Assembly: GCA_023079485.1 (NCBI GenBank)
Contig: CM041083.1
Span: forward strand, 57,189,847 to 57,253,846
Source: Archilochus colubris
Taxonomy: Eukaryota > Chordata > Aves > Apodiformes > Trochilidae
Direction of reading: 5' to 3'
DNA length: 64,000 nucleotides
Position 1 is the stretch's first letter, and each line of letters opens with the position of its first letter. The translations under genes and the position numbers were made by a program. The notes beneath the pieces were generated by a model, which was given only the letters and a program-made list of their open reading frames with translations, searched no databases and was not told the origin of the DNA. Below, one piece after another: positions 57,401-63,600 of this stretch.

Positions 57401-60400
57401 TAAATTCAGCTTTCTATGGTGACTCATGGATACACTGCAGCAAGAGGCAAACCTGCTGCATGTGAAGGTGAGCGTGAGGCAAGCAGAAGGCAGCTGTAGC
57501 AATAACATTCTTGTGACCAGTCTTGTCACAAGTCTTGTCATCCTTGTGATGAGGACTGGAGAGCCTGTGCTGAAATCCACTGTGGTGTGTGCCATGCAAA
57601 TCTTACCTGAGGTGACTGGAGTGAGCTATCTATCCCCAAACTGCTTGAGAGTTTCATTGCTTTTCATCAAGGTTTCAAACTCCCAATTGATGATTAGAAA
57701 GAAGAGTTTTATAAGAGCCTTTGTAGATGTTGAGAGGATGGCAGCCTTCTGAACCAGGGTCAGATCTATCTTATCAGGGTTAAATATACCATATAGGATA
57801 GGGCACTGAGAACTCTTAATTCCTGTCTTGCAACTCAAGGTCGATGGGGGGCATGTTTATGCTTATTTGCTGCAAAGCAGTATGACAGTGGCTGATGTGT
57901 GTGCACTGCCAGAAGGTGCTGTTTCTATCTATTTACTTTCTATCAAGTAAATAGGAGAGAGCTGCATCCTAGTTAATTAGATGCAAGTTACTGACTTACC
58001 TCACTGTGCCGTCTCTAAGCTGGCACTCTGCATCTGCGTGGCAGAGCTGTAGGGAGGGCTCACAGGGAACAATCTGCTTATCACAGAGTTTCCCTGTGTA
58101 TCCCCTTCTGCATGATCCAGGAAGGCAGATCCCATCGCTGTCTATTTGGTTATTACACTTCCCATAAACGCAGAGGCAGTCTACCAGAGATAAGTTACAG
58201 TGTGCAAATCCATAGTGGTAAGAGGCATCTATCCTAACACAGCATTTCTTATAGAATCATAGAATCATAGAATTGGCTGGGTTGGAAGGGACCTCAGAGA
58301 TCATCGAGTCCAACCCTTGAACCACCGTTGCGGTTGCTAGACCATGGCACTGAGTGCCACATCCAGTCTTTTTTTAAATATCTCCAGGGACGGAGAATCC
58401 ACCACTTCAGTGGGCAGCCCATTCCAATGACGGATCACTCTTTCCGTAAAGAAATTCTTTCTAATATCTAACCTAAACTTCCCCTGGCACAACTTAAGTC
58501 CATGCCCTCTTGTCTTGTTGAAAGTCGTTTGGTAAAAGAGCCCAACCCCCACCTGGCTACACCCTCCTTTCAGGTAGTTGTAGAGAGCGATGAGGTCTCC
58601 CCTGAGCCGCCTCTTCTTTAGGCTGAACAACCCCAGTTCTCTCAGCCTCTCCTCGTAGGGTCTATGCTCGAGTCCCTTCACCAGCCTGGTTGCCCTCCTT
58701 TTATGAACCAGGTCCTTCTTTTTTTCCTACAATCTAAACTTTTGCATTTTTAAAGTCTTGCTTTGTTGGAGAACTCACTCTGTATTTACCATATCCATGT
58801 CTTTTCAGGTGTGTTTTAGGGATAACTATTTAAAATTTATTTTCTCTTTGTAATGCACTCAACTCTTAATGAAAATCTAAGTACTTTGGAGAAGCAGGAA
58901 GAAAGTACTATATCCCACACTATTAAGGCTAAAGTTAATCCACTGCACAACTTTTGTCCCACTTGCAGTGATACAGGAAATAATACTGAGTCCATGATCC
59001 TACAACTTGCACAGTGCTGGGCTAGTACAGAGCTGCAGCACAGACCTATCAGCACTTTGCTGTGTCTGCCCTGATTAGTGCTGCTGGGAGACACAGAAAT
59101 GTTCCCCAAGGAACATTAGGTAAGGATTTTGCAGTCTCAAGAAGTGCAAGTGGTGACTAGTTATGCCAACACATATTGGCAGGACTGGAGCTTAGGCAAT
59201 ACCATCCTCTTGTGGAATTTGTCTTTCATTTTATGTCCATACACCTCTGAACCTTCGAGTGAGCTCTACTGCATGAATGGCATGCTGTTTCATAGCAAAA
59301 AAAGGACTAAAAATTATTCTGTTGATGAAGAATGTATTTGTATTTGGCATATATTCTGCAACATCTCAAATGTAGGGTGGTTTGACATAGCAGGATTAAA
59401 TCTGTCAGTATATGTATAGAAGATAACTGCTAGAACTACAAGCTATTCAATAGATCAAAAATTATTCAGTGTAGATGTGAAGTGGCCGTAAACACAAAAT
59501 CTGTTTAGATCTAGTTGTTCTTAGACTGCATATGTTTGACATTGCAGGCAGAATTTGTTCTGTTGTGGGCAATGCCAGATGGGAATTGGAATAGCAAAGA
59601 TTTTCTTTTCCATTACTTGTGTGAGGGAGACAGAAATGAAAAGAACAATATTAATATAAAGCAACCTATGGACCTTGAAAAAAGTGCAATTATTAAGTCA
59701 GTGAGAAGATTTTCACTGGCTCTGGGCTTATGATGTATCCCTTTGGAATAAGAAATGAAAGTATCCCAGAGAGATATTGCTCATCCTCTGTAGAGACAAT
59801 TTAGTGAGCAGTTAACCCCTACCTTAATGTTACCAGGGACCAAAAGAAACAGATTGTGCTCTTGGCCTGAGGAAGAAAAGCTGTACTTACCTTTGTCACA
59901 CTGAGGTCCATATTTGCCAGGATCTGAGCAGAACTGACAGTGTGAGCCTTGAAATGCCTGAGCACAGATGCAGGTCCCATTTCCACCCAGGCCATCCATG
60001 CACTGTGATATGGAAGAGAAGTGATTGCTATGTATTAACTGAAGTAAATCTTTATCTTTCCACCAGAAAAGACTATATGCCTGTCCATAGTATGACTTGA
60101 CAGTCTATCAGGGAGAACCTCAGCTTTGATGAGAAAGGTATTCCAAAGCAAAAGCTTTTCCTGTGCCTTTTCCTTGCTTCTGTGTGTTTTGCATTCCTTT
60201 GCAAGTTTAAAATGAGGATAGCAAGCTGGGTCATTCCACTGTGCTTTTCAAAGTAAAAGTATCAGAGCCTTTCCCCCAGCCCCTGTCTTGCCCATGTGCT
60301 CTGTGTTGGAACCTGCAATTTGGGCAGGGGAGGGGAGGTGGATTCATTTTCCCTCTTCTGCATAACTGAACCTGAAATTCACAGCTGCCACTGGCCATGA

Positions 60401-60602
60401 ATGGAGGGTGCAGCTCTTGTGGACCTTAACATTCTTGTCATTCAGAAGCGCATCAGAGACTTTTGGGACACAATCTGTCTGGGGAATGCAGGATGCTGCC
60501 CCATGCTCTGCTTACCTGCCCGTTTCCTGAGCAGGGTTTGGAGAAACCTCCTGGACATGGACTGCACTCAGGGCCAAAGAAGCCTTTGCAGCACTTTGGT
60601 TC
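9415..60602 (-). CDS. STAB2: STAB2 (stabilin-2/HARE), 49 exons, 5' partial
   Basis: Stabilin-2 is a large type I membrane scavenger receptor of sinusoidal endothelium that takes up hyaluronan and other ligands. The 49 exons listed separately give 1,823 codons plus TAA, with all splice phases compatible. Domain order seen: EGF and laminin-EGF cluster, FAS1-3, FAS1-4, EGF cluster, FAS1-5, FAS1-6, EGF cluster, LINK, FAS1-7, one transmembrane helix, and a tail of about 78 residues. Human STAB2 is about 2,550 aa with 7 FAS1 domains, so about 70% of the protein is here and FAS1-1 and FAS1-2 lie beyond 64000. STAB2 rather than STAB1 is chosen for the tail (FQHF, NPxY, then an acidic last exon), close residue agreement with mammalian STAB2 as I recall it, large gene size, and the NT5DC3 neighbour. 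All introns are GT-AG except one GC-AG. No frameshift or premature stop was found. Confidence 0.95.
10082..10198 (-). CDS. STAB2: STAB2 exon: cytoplasmic tail with NPSY
   Basis: 39 codons, phase 0, donor GTGAGT. Contains [13 protein letters not shown], a clear NPxY endocytosis motif, and ends ELAYDLFS. In mammals the last part is a DPF-type motif; here it reads YDLF. Confidence 0.93.
11325..11453 (-). CDS. STAB2: STAB2 exon: transmembrane helix
   Basis: 43 codons, phase 0, donor GTAGGT. A Pro/His/Ser stalk (PPPHASAG) is followed by the hydrophobic segment [19 protein letters not shown], then [10 protein letters not shown] as basic stop-transfer and FQHFK. YSYLRF and FQHF are likely sorting signals. 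Confidence 0.95.
12736..13262 (-). mobile_element. CR1 LINE, 5'-truncated, minus strand
   Basis: On the plus strand it begins with the reversed CR1 tail (catagaatcatagaatt) and the conserved ggttggaagggacctcagag block. The minus strand still reads most of the reverse-transcriptase C-terminal region ([20 protein letters not shown], then [30 protein letters not shown]). Cut at about 13262, so not mobile by itself. Lies in the STAB2 intron between the transmembrane exon and the FAS1-7 exons, in the same direction as STAB2. Confidence 0.95.
14390..14497 (-). CDS. STAB2: STAB2 exon: end of FAS1-7
   Basis: 36 codons, phase 0, donor GTAAGT. Contains [13 protein letters not shown], the conserved C-terminal FAS1 box, then the Pro-rich juxtamembrane APPAP. 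Confidence 0.95.
16466..16624 (-). CDS. STAB2: STAB2 exon: FAS1-7 middle
   Basis: 53 codons, phase 0, donor GTACCC. Begins [16 protein letters not shown] and includes [18 protein letters not shown], typical of the FAS1 centre. Confidence 0.95.
16965..17256 (+). repeat. (GGAA/GGGA)-rich polypurine tract
   Basis: About 290 bp of almost pure A/G on the plus strand, including an uninterrupted purine run at 17083-17196 (114 bases). It is in a STAB2 intron, so the pre-mRNA has a matching pyrimidine tract upstream of the exon at 16466-16624. Confidence 0.97.
17645..17764 (-). CDS. STAB2: STAB2 exon: FAS1-7, first box
   Basis: 40 codons, phase 0, acceptor ctgcctag, donor GTGGGG. Contains [27 protein letters not shown] is the FAS1 H1/strand box. 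Confidence 0.94.
18407..18513 (-). CDS. STAB2: STAB2 exon: EGF end to FAS1-7 start
   Basis: 2 nt plus 35 codons, donor [25 protein letters not shown] closes an EGF-like repeat after LINK, then [16 protein letters not shown] opens FAS1-7. Confidence 0.94.
18737..18902 (-). CDS. STAB2: STAB2 exon: LINK domain, C-terminal half
   Basis: 55 codons plus 1 nt, acceptor ggatacag, donor [25 protein letters not shown], then [13 protein letters not shown] and WDVFCY: the conserved cysteines and aromatic residues of the hyaluronan-binding LINK fold. Confidence 0.96.
20010..20335 (+). other. Possible LTR-like or promoter-like segment
   Basis: A stretch less AT-rich than the flanks, with ggggccaataaaaggtgagg at about 20118-20137 (CCAAT next to an ATAAAA TATA-like box), then GC-richer sequence. 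It lies in the intron dividing the LINK domain and looks like a plus-strand LTR, but no terminal repeats or target-site duplication could be proved by eye. Confidence 0.3.
20360..20493 (-). CDS. STAB2: STAB2 exon: LINK domain, N-terminal half
   Basis: 2 nt plus 44 codons, donor [26 protein letters not shown], then [20 protein letters not shown]: the LINK opening, with the first Cys and the ATIATYNQL block. Confidence 0.96.
20846..20987 (-). CDS. STAB2: STAB2 exon: EGF repeat before LINK
   Basis: 47 codons plus 1 nt, acceptor ctcactag, donor [20 protein letters not shown] and [20 protein letters not shown] are EGF-like half-repeats joined through the exon. Confidence 0.95.
22028..22221 (-). 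CDS. STAB2: STAB2 exon: two EGF repeats
   Basis: 2 nt plus 64 codons, acceptor ctcatgcag, donor [36 protein letters not shown] and [15 protein letters not shown] give about one and a half EGF modules. Confidence 0.96.
22806..22913 (-). CDS. STAB2: STAB2 exon: EGF repeat
   Basis: 2 nt, 35 codons, 1 nt; donor [24 protein letters not shown] then [13 protein letters not shown], a compact EGF. Confidence 0.95.
23352..23456 (-). CDS. STAB2: STAB2 exon: EGF ([17 protein letters not shown])
   Basis: 2 nt, 34 codons, 1 nt; acceptor tctctgcag, donor GTCTCT. Six-Cys laminin-type EGF ending [15 protein letters not shown]. Confidence 0.94.
   Translation of the reverse strand, partial: PANARPMGSVMKDIQEQDDASVKLDGLASCVKPR
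23636..23805 (+). mobile_element. CR1 3' fragment, plus strand (old)
   Basis: Diverged CR1 tail: ccagagtggttgggcagtct, then ggggctggactagatacctc, ttcaacctgaattatcctat and cctatgatt. It contains a partial internal duplication of the cctact(c/t)tgaggt block. Sits in a STAB2 intron, antisense to the gene. Confidence 0.75.
25205..25354 (-). CDS. STAB2: STAB2 exon: laminin-EGF pair
   Basis: 2 nt, 49 codons, 1 nt; donor [21 protein letters not shown] then [19 protein letters not shown] and [11 protein letters not shown]. Confidence 0.95.
25840..25963 (-). CDS. STAB2: STAB2 exon: Cys-rich, [11 protein letters not shown]
   Basis: 41 codons plus 1 nt; acceptor gatgcccag (weak pyrimidine tract), donor [24 protein letters not shown], then [19 protein letters not shown]. 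Confidence 0.92.
26345..26401 (-). CDS. STAB2: STAB2 19-codon Cys-rich exon (second copy)
   Basis: 57 nt, phase 0, acceptor ttttgtacaacag, donor GTAATA. Reads [19 protein letters not shown]. It has the same length and CxxC..CPPGTK pattern as the exon at 44377-44433. Too short for ORF scans; supported by phase fit and position after FAS1-6. Confidence 0.9.
27615..27761 (-). CDS. STAB2: STAB2 exon: end of FAS1-6
   Basis: 49 codons, phase 0, donor [25 protein letters not shown], then [18 protein letters not shown], the FAS1-6 terminal box. Confidence 0.95.
28593..28682 (-). CDS. STAB2: STAB2 exon: FAS1-6
   Basis: 30 codons, phase 0, acceptor cttcccag, donor [26 protein letters not shown], the mid-FAS1 segment. 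Confidence 0.94.
28766..28942 (-). CDS. STAB2: STAB2 exon: FAS1-6 core
   Basis: 59 codons, phase 0, donor [26 protein letters not shown] then [14 protein letters not shown]: the first FAS1 box and the YH-like box (FH here). Confidence 0.95.
29463..29522 (-). CDS. STAB2: STAB2 exon: FAS1-6 start
   Basis: 20 codons, phase 0, acceptor ctttttag, donor [26 protein letters not shown], the first helix of the domain. Confidence 0.92.
29848..29973 (-). CDS. STAB2: STAB2 exon: end of FAS1-5
   Basis: 42 codons, phase 0, donor [26 protein letters not shown] is the terminal FAS1 box, followed by a linker to FAS1-6. Confidence 0.95.
30338..30484 (-). CDS. STAB2: STAB2 exon: FAS1-5 middle
   Basis: 49 codons, phase 0, donor [26 protein letters not shown] with the YH motif, then [17 protein letters not shown]. 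Confidence 0.95.
30564..30647 (-). CDS. STAB2: STAB2 exon: FAS1-5 first box
   Basis: 28 codons, phase 0, acceptor tctggcag, donor [26 protein letters not shown]. Confidence 0.94.
31393..31440 (-). CDS. STAB2: STAB2 16-codon exon: FAS1-5 start
   Basis: 48 nt, phase 0, acceptor atttcag, donor [22 protein letters not shown]. Same length as the FAS1-3 opening exon at 54258-54305. Confidence 0.9.
31874..31993 (-). CDS. STAB2: STAB2 exon: EGF repeat before FAS1-5
   Basis: 40 codons, phase 0, AAG-type acceptor (cttaaaag), donor [22 protein letters not shown] then [20 protein letters not shown]. Confidence 0.95.
31994..34072 (-). other. STAB2: Large STAB2 intron, nothing recognised
   Basis: Flanking EGF exons join in phase 0 (CSQ to NNGGC), so no exon is missing. 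Moderate open frames occur on both strands around 33.1-33.6 kb but carry no recognisable domain. Confidence 0.55.
34073..34144 (-). CDS. STAB2: STAB2 exon: EGF half-repeat
   Basis: 24 codons, phase 0, acceptor cttgtag, donor [20 protein letters not shown] then CSQ, which continues into NNGGC of the next exon. Confidence 0.94.
34408..34470 (+). repeat. 63-bp dispersed repeat, copy 1
   Basis: Starts ctgacacctgagcatggtta and ends gtttccctca. It matches 37091-37153 at 62 of 63 positions by eye (one G/A difference). Intronic; identity unknown. Confidence 0.85.
35911..35984 (-). CDS. STAB2: STAB2 exon: EGF half-repeat
   Basis: 2 nt plus 24 codons, acceptor ctttataaag, donor [26 protein letters not shown], a Ca-binding-type EGF start. 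Confidence 0.94.
36485..36610 (-). CDS. STAB2: STAB2 exon: EGF repeat
   Basis: 2 nt, 41 codons, 1 nt; donor [23 protein letters not shown] then [14 protein letters not shown]. Confidence 0.95.
37091..37153 (+). repeat. 63-bp dispersed repeat, copy 2
   Basis: Near-identical partner of 34408-34470, 2.7 kb away and in the same orientation, in another STAB2 intron. The flanks do not match on the left and match only weakly on the right. Confidence 0.85.
37366..37480 (-). mobile_element. CR1 3' fragment, minus strand
   Basis: The block ggttggaaaagaccttgaag, then gtcattgagtccaactatta, is the reversed CR1 tail region; it decays after about 37480. Confidence 0.75.
37585..37664 (+). mobile_element. 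CR1 3' fragment, plus strand
   Basis: ggaggttggagtagatgatc, then ctaaggtcccttccaac and ttctatgatgattctgtg, the standard CR1 3' end. About 105 bp from an oppositely oriented fragment. Confidence 0.8.
38392..38468 (-). CDS. STAB2: STAB2 exon with GC-AG donor
   Basis: 1 nt, 25 codons, 1 nt; acceptor ttctttag; donor GCAAGT after [25 protein letters not shown] then GTFCT. The GC donor is needed: moving to the nearest GT shifts the frame into a stop in the next exon. Confidence 0.93.
39927..39972 (-). CDS. STAB2: STAB2 46-nt EGF exon
   Basis: 2 nt, 14 codons, 2 nt; acceptor ttcctgcag, donor [20 protein letters not shown]. Very small, but both phases fit its neighbours. Confidence 0.88.
40880..40975 (-). 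CDS. STAB2: STAB2 exon: laminin-EGF
   Basis: 2 nt, 31 codons, 1 nt; donor [26 protein letters not shown] then [11 protein letters not shown]. Confidence 0.95.
41237..41620 (+). mobile_element. CR1 LINE, 5'-truncated, plus strand
   Basis: Begins inside the reverse-transcriptase end (cctgaagaagaggcggctca) and runs through ttaggttagatattagaaag to the tail tctatgatgattctatgatg. Antisense to STAB2, about 300 bp 3' (in gene direction) of the exon at 41922-42117. Confidence 0.95.
41922..42117 (-). CDS. STAB2: STAB2 exon: laminin-EGF, CpG-dense
   Basis: 65 codons plus 1 nt; acceptor gtttccag, donor [26 protein letters not shown], then [20 protein letters not shown] and [12 protein letters not shown]. 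About 17 CpG in 196 nt, unlike neighbouring exons. Confidence 0.95.
42280..42775 (+). mobile_element. CR1 LINE, 5'-truncated, plus strand (different subfamily)
   Basis: Starts near ggatgtgctggagcgtgtcc and continues through ttagattagatattagtaag to aaggtcccttccaaccctga and attctatgg. It differs clearly from the 41237 copy. Antisense to STAB2, just 5' (in gene direction) of the exon at 41922-42117. Confidence 0.95.
43066..43161 (-). CDS. STAB2: STAB2 exon: Cys-rich ([12 protein letters not shown])
   Basis: 32 codons, phase 0, acceptor tgcaatcag, donor [26 protein letters not shown] then [12 protein letters not shown]. Confidence 0.95.
44377..44433 (-). CDS. STAB2: STAB2 19-codon Cys-rich exon (first copy)
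   Basis: 57 nt, phase 0, acceptor ttctaaag, donor [25 protein letters not shown], paired in length and pattern with the exon at 26345-26401. Confidence 0.92.
45775..45900 (-). CDS. STAB2: STAB2 exon: end of FAS1-4
   Basis: 42 codons, phase 0, donor [26 protein letters not shown], the terminal FAS1 box. Confidence 0.95.
46942..47073 (-). CDS. STAB2: STAB2 exon: FAS1-4 middle
   Basis: 44 codons, phase 0, donor [26 protein letters not shown] with the YH motif, then [20 protein letters not shown]. Confidence 0.96.
47074..49785 (-). other. STAB2: Large STAB2 intron, nothing recognised
   Basis: Between two FAS1-4 exons whose phases and residues join directly, so no coding exon is missing. No CR1 tail or RNA gene seen. 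Confidence 0.6.
49786..49893 (-). CDS. STAB2: STAB2 exon: FAS1-4 first box
   Basis: 36 codons, phase 0, acceptor cacaacag, donor [26 protein letters not shown]. Confidence 0.95.
50007..50099 (-). CDS. STAB2: STAB2 exon: FAS1-4 start
   Basis: 31 codons, phase 0, acceptor ttttcag, donor [26 protein letters not shown]. Confidence 0.95.
50267..50344 (-). CDS. STAB2: STAB2 exon: end of FAS1-3
   Basis: 26 codons, phase 0, acceptor cttccag, donor [26 protein letters not shown]. Confidence 0.95.
51252..51366 (-). CDS. STAB2: STAB2 exon: FAS1-3 middle
   Basis: 1 nt plus 38 codons, acceptor cctttag, donor [26 protein letters not shown] then [17 protein letters not shown]. An internal ttccag gives a shorter frame, but then the YH box would be lost. 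Confidence 0.92.
51420..51450 (+). repeat. T24-C7 homopolymer tract
   Basis: 24 T followed by 7 C on the plus strand, so G7-A24 in the STAB2 transcript. It starts 54 nt upstream of the acceptor of the 51252-51366 exon. Confidence 0.97.
51756..51892 (-). CDS. STAB2: STAB2 exon: FAS1-3 first box
   Basis: 45 codons plus 2 nt, acceptor catgcag, donor [26 protein letters not shown] then [11 protein letters not shown]. The open frame runs on past the donor, but the YH box requires the splice. Confidence 0.93.
51893..54257 (-). other. STAB2: Large STAB2 intron, nothing recognised
   Basis: Lies between the 16-codon FAS1-3 exon and its first-box exon, whose phases join directly. No recognisable repeat beyond short A/T runs. 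Confidence 0.55.
54258..54305 (-). CDS. STAB2: STAB2 16-codon exon: FAS1-3 start
   Basis: 48 nt, phase 0, acceptor aatcag, donor [22 protein letters not shown]. Confidence 0.92.
55275..55370 (-). CDS. STAB2: STAB2 exon: EGF before FAS1-3
   Basis: 32 codons, phase 0, acceptor ggttcaaag, donor [26 protein letters not shown]. Confidence 0.95.
56017..56112 (-). CDS. STAB2: STAB2 exon: EGF repeat
   Basis: 32 codons, phase 0, acceptor aatgacag, donor [20 protein letters not shown] then [11 protein letters not shown]. Confidence 0.95.
56506..56664 (-). CDS. STAB2: STAB2 exon: EGF repeat
   Basis: 53 codons, phase 0, acceptor ctcccag, donor [20 protein letters not shown] then [17 protein letters not shown]. 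Confidence 0.96.
56869..56962 (-). CDS. STAB2: STAB2 exon: EGF repeat
   Basis: 1 nt plus 31 codons, acceptor tctctgcag, donor [20 protein letters not shown] then [14 protein letters not shown]. Confidence 0.95.
58000..58180 (-). CDS. STAB2: STAB2 exon: EGF pair
   Basis: 2 nt, 59 codons, 2 nt; acceptor ctctggtag, donor [38 protein letters not shown], then LCHADAEC. The C-x4-C (CLPGSC) replaces the usual C-x-C; as I recall, mammalian STAB2 has the same spacing. Confidence 0.94.
58251..58700 (-). mobile_element. CR1 LINE, 5'-truncated, minus strand
   Basis: Reversed tail tagaatcatagaatcatag, then gggttggaagggacctcaga. The minus strand still reads [19 protein letters not shown] and [14 protein letters not shown] from the end of the reverse transcriptase. 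Very similar to the 12736 copy, so probably the same subfamily. Same direction as STAB2. Confidence 0.95.
59891..60002 (-). CDS. STAB2: STAB2 exon: EGF repeat
   Basis: 37 codons plus 1 nt, acceptor atatcacag, donor [26 protein letters not shown] then [13 protein letters not shown]. Confidence 0.95.
60516..60602 (-). CDS. STAB2: STAB2 first exon in window: [11 protein letters not shown]
   Basis: 29 codons, phase 0, acceptor atttcacag, donor [26 protein letters not shown] then SKPCSGNGQ, the laminin-EGF unit that follows FAS1-2 in stabilins. Confidence 0.94.
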
Positions 60603-63600
60603 CTGTGAAATAAAGCAAATATCTTCTTTTCCAGTGGCTTAATACAGAGGGAGTACACGAAAGACAACTCTCCATTCTGTTTTGGCTCTCTGGCAAGAGC
60701 CTGTAGTGGTAGCTGACTCTTGAGAGGCTTGTGTTGAATCAGAACTACCTCTGCAATGGACCTGTTAGAACCAGGAGGGGTGTTAGCAGACCAAGAGAGG
60801 GATGCACATGACCACCAGGTCCTTCCGTTGTCCTTATCAGACTCATTAGTATCAGAAATCCCTGTGCTGTCACCAGGTGTGAATGTGGCTGTGTGTGTCT
60901 GCTCATGTTGTGTGCACTCATATTTGCTGTGGAAGAGCAGTGCAATTCAGAGGCAGGCTGTCTCCTTTGCAAATGAGATCAGGAATTGGAAGGGACACTT
61001 TACCCCAGGGAGATGCTGTGAAAGCTCTGTGGCTTTGATCTTCCTCCTTCCCCTCCGCACCAGAATGGGATTTAACCACTAATGTAGCGCTAAATATCTT
61101 TCTTGGTTGCATTTTCTGCTTTAATCATGAATTGGCTGCTTGATTCATTTATTTATTAAGAGTACAGAGATTGTATCAGAAAACCCCCCTGAGTCAGATG
61201 TGTGATTCAAAGAAAAATAGGAATTAGCAAAAGGCTCTAAAAACTTAGGTAATGGTAGACTTCTCTGCTTGTTTCTTAAGGATGCTCATGAAATGCAGAA
61301 GGTTATTTAGGAGCCCCATGAGCCAGAAGGGTGTCAGTACTTCTCAGAGATTACTGACTTCTGTGAGAACTGGGCTGTGGCTCTTGGTAGTGTTTCCTGT
61401 TTGTTGGTATCCAATATTGTGTGAAGCCCTGGGACAGGAGAGACTGGAACCACGGGGGACTAGGTTGTCCTTCTCTTCATGGGTGAAGCTGCATGGGGTG
61501 AGGACAGCATTGGGGCTTGGGAGTTTTATGTGGAAACTCCTGCACTCCGGAGTGTAACAGTGTTGCTGTCAATAATGTATGGCAGCTAATAAACCTTTCT
61601 GGAAATTGCTTCTTATTTTGTTCTGAGATTTACAGTAGCTCCTCTCAAGCCCCTATGTAGAAGACTATGGAAACTTCAAGGGCATCCTCAAATGTCTCTC
61701 AGCTCCAAAAGAAAAGCTCACAATGCAAAAGGCACTCTTTCTGGAAAATTTTTATGTAAGTTTCACCTTAGAGATCTGTAAATTCTTTTATTGCAGGCTC
61801 TAGCACAGCTGTTTTTTTGAGAAGTTGGGCCTTCAATAATGCATCTCTGCTTTGAGAAAGGCTGGAACATGCACAGAATGGAAGCATTAGTACTTCTAAA
61901 CAATGTAGAGTTCTGTGATACAGTCTTAGTATAGTAACATCATTTAGCTGGAGAACAGAAAGCAACTTGCTATAGCATTGTATTTTTTTCATACTGTGGA
62001 CTTTCTTTTCATGATTACCAACCAGTGGAATATAGCTTATTAATGAACATAACATAGAGGACTAGCTACCAGTGAATTTTTATAAGATGGGAAATAAAAT
62101 TCCTGTGGTAGCTAGACTTGGGTTTTGTATGTGGAGAAACAGGCAGCCAGATTTGCATTTCTTAGATGCAAAGCAGATGGATGATTTTCAATCCTTTCTG
62201 AAGCTGCTTCTGCAGGCAGTTACTTCTAGGAGGATGCTTCATCAAAAGGAAATTTTTAACAGATATGAGGTCTATGCTAAATGTATCCCTTTTCTGTTTT
62301 TCCTTTGCTAGCTCTCAAAGCATAATCAGAGCAATCCTCATTCTCCACCTCTCCCTTCAGACAAAGCATATCTGAAATAGTTCTCATTTTATGTGAGAGA
62401 AGAGTTAGAGCTTCTATGAAGTCTACAAGGGATTTTGCAACAGCAAACAAAATAATCCTGAAACTATCTGATGCTTCAATCAGTGCCAAAAAGAGACTGA
62501 ATTATTGTCTGTATTTGTGTTTTTATGCAGCCTCCCCTATTCACATCTGATTCTTTTTCTCACTCTATTAGACCAGTAATGAGTATCTGTGGACCCTTTC
62601 TCTTTATGCATTTTGTACAACTGGGGAACCTGTCAGGAAATAACGCTTATGATGGGCTTTGAATCCTGTGGACAGGGAGCTGATGCAAGTGATAAACAAC
62701 TAGTGCAGACACGTTATATGAAACAGTAAGGACAGTACTTTGAAAAGGGATTATAGCAGCTACTGGGATGCATAATTATTGACAATACACCCTGTTAATT
62801 TTAAGTACAGTTGTTAAGGAATTTTAACTGTTACACCATGGATCTGTAATTGAACAGCAGGACAAGGGCTGGATCTGGTGCCCAAGATTTTTCCTGAGTT
62901 CATTTCCACCTTCCCATTTTTATCTTCATTTGTCCTTTCCCCTCCCCTTTCTTTTAAAGAACTAGAAGATAAATGTGCACAAAAGCACTGGCATTCTTTG
63001 CTAAACCAAATATAATATATTAACTAATACTGAGAGTCCAGTGCAGTCTGCACACTTCTATGAGAATTTTTTTTCCCAGAATAAGTACAAATTATGTCAG
63101 TGTCATAGATAGACCCTGTGAACAGAAATTTATCTTACAAATTGGAGGTGAAGAGAAAAATAGTCTTTGCTCCCATGTTGTAGTTTCTGTACTCAGGTAT
63201 GATTCAGCAATATGGAGCTACATTTATGTCTTCACCTTTTGCTTGCCTGTCTCCACTACCTAATTTATCACCGTATGGTGGTGACAGAGAGTGGCAATTA
63301 CAGTGATGAGGAGATATGAACTCCAGTGGCAGTGTGAAAGGTGGGTCCTCTGACAAGCTTGACATGCAGTAACTTCAGAGAGAGGGTGAGCAATTCAGTG
63401 ACTGAATATGGAGTTTATCCTTGTTGCTCATGAATGCTAATGTCTTGTATTTCAACCAAATAAAAAAAACCTGAAGAGATCGCATTCTATGTGTTGTTTT
63501 ACCGTGTTTCATAGTCATTGGGCAGGTGACCGTGAACTTAATTATGACATTTTCCCCACAGACTGGAACTACAGGGAGAGAATCAGGTACTGGTTTGGCT

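Noticed and set aside
61620..61680. Minus-strand LERSYCKSQNK stretch as the missing Cys-rich exon
   Set aside because: A stop codon lies directly upstream and there is no good acceptor; the resemblance is too short.
63521..63590. Cys-containing minus-strand stretch (CGENVIIKFTVTCPMTMKH) as an extra STAB2 exon
   Set aside because: Its donor phase does not fit the next exon (phase 0 required) and the residues do not match the expected segment.
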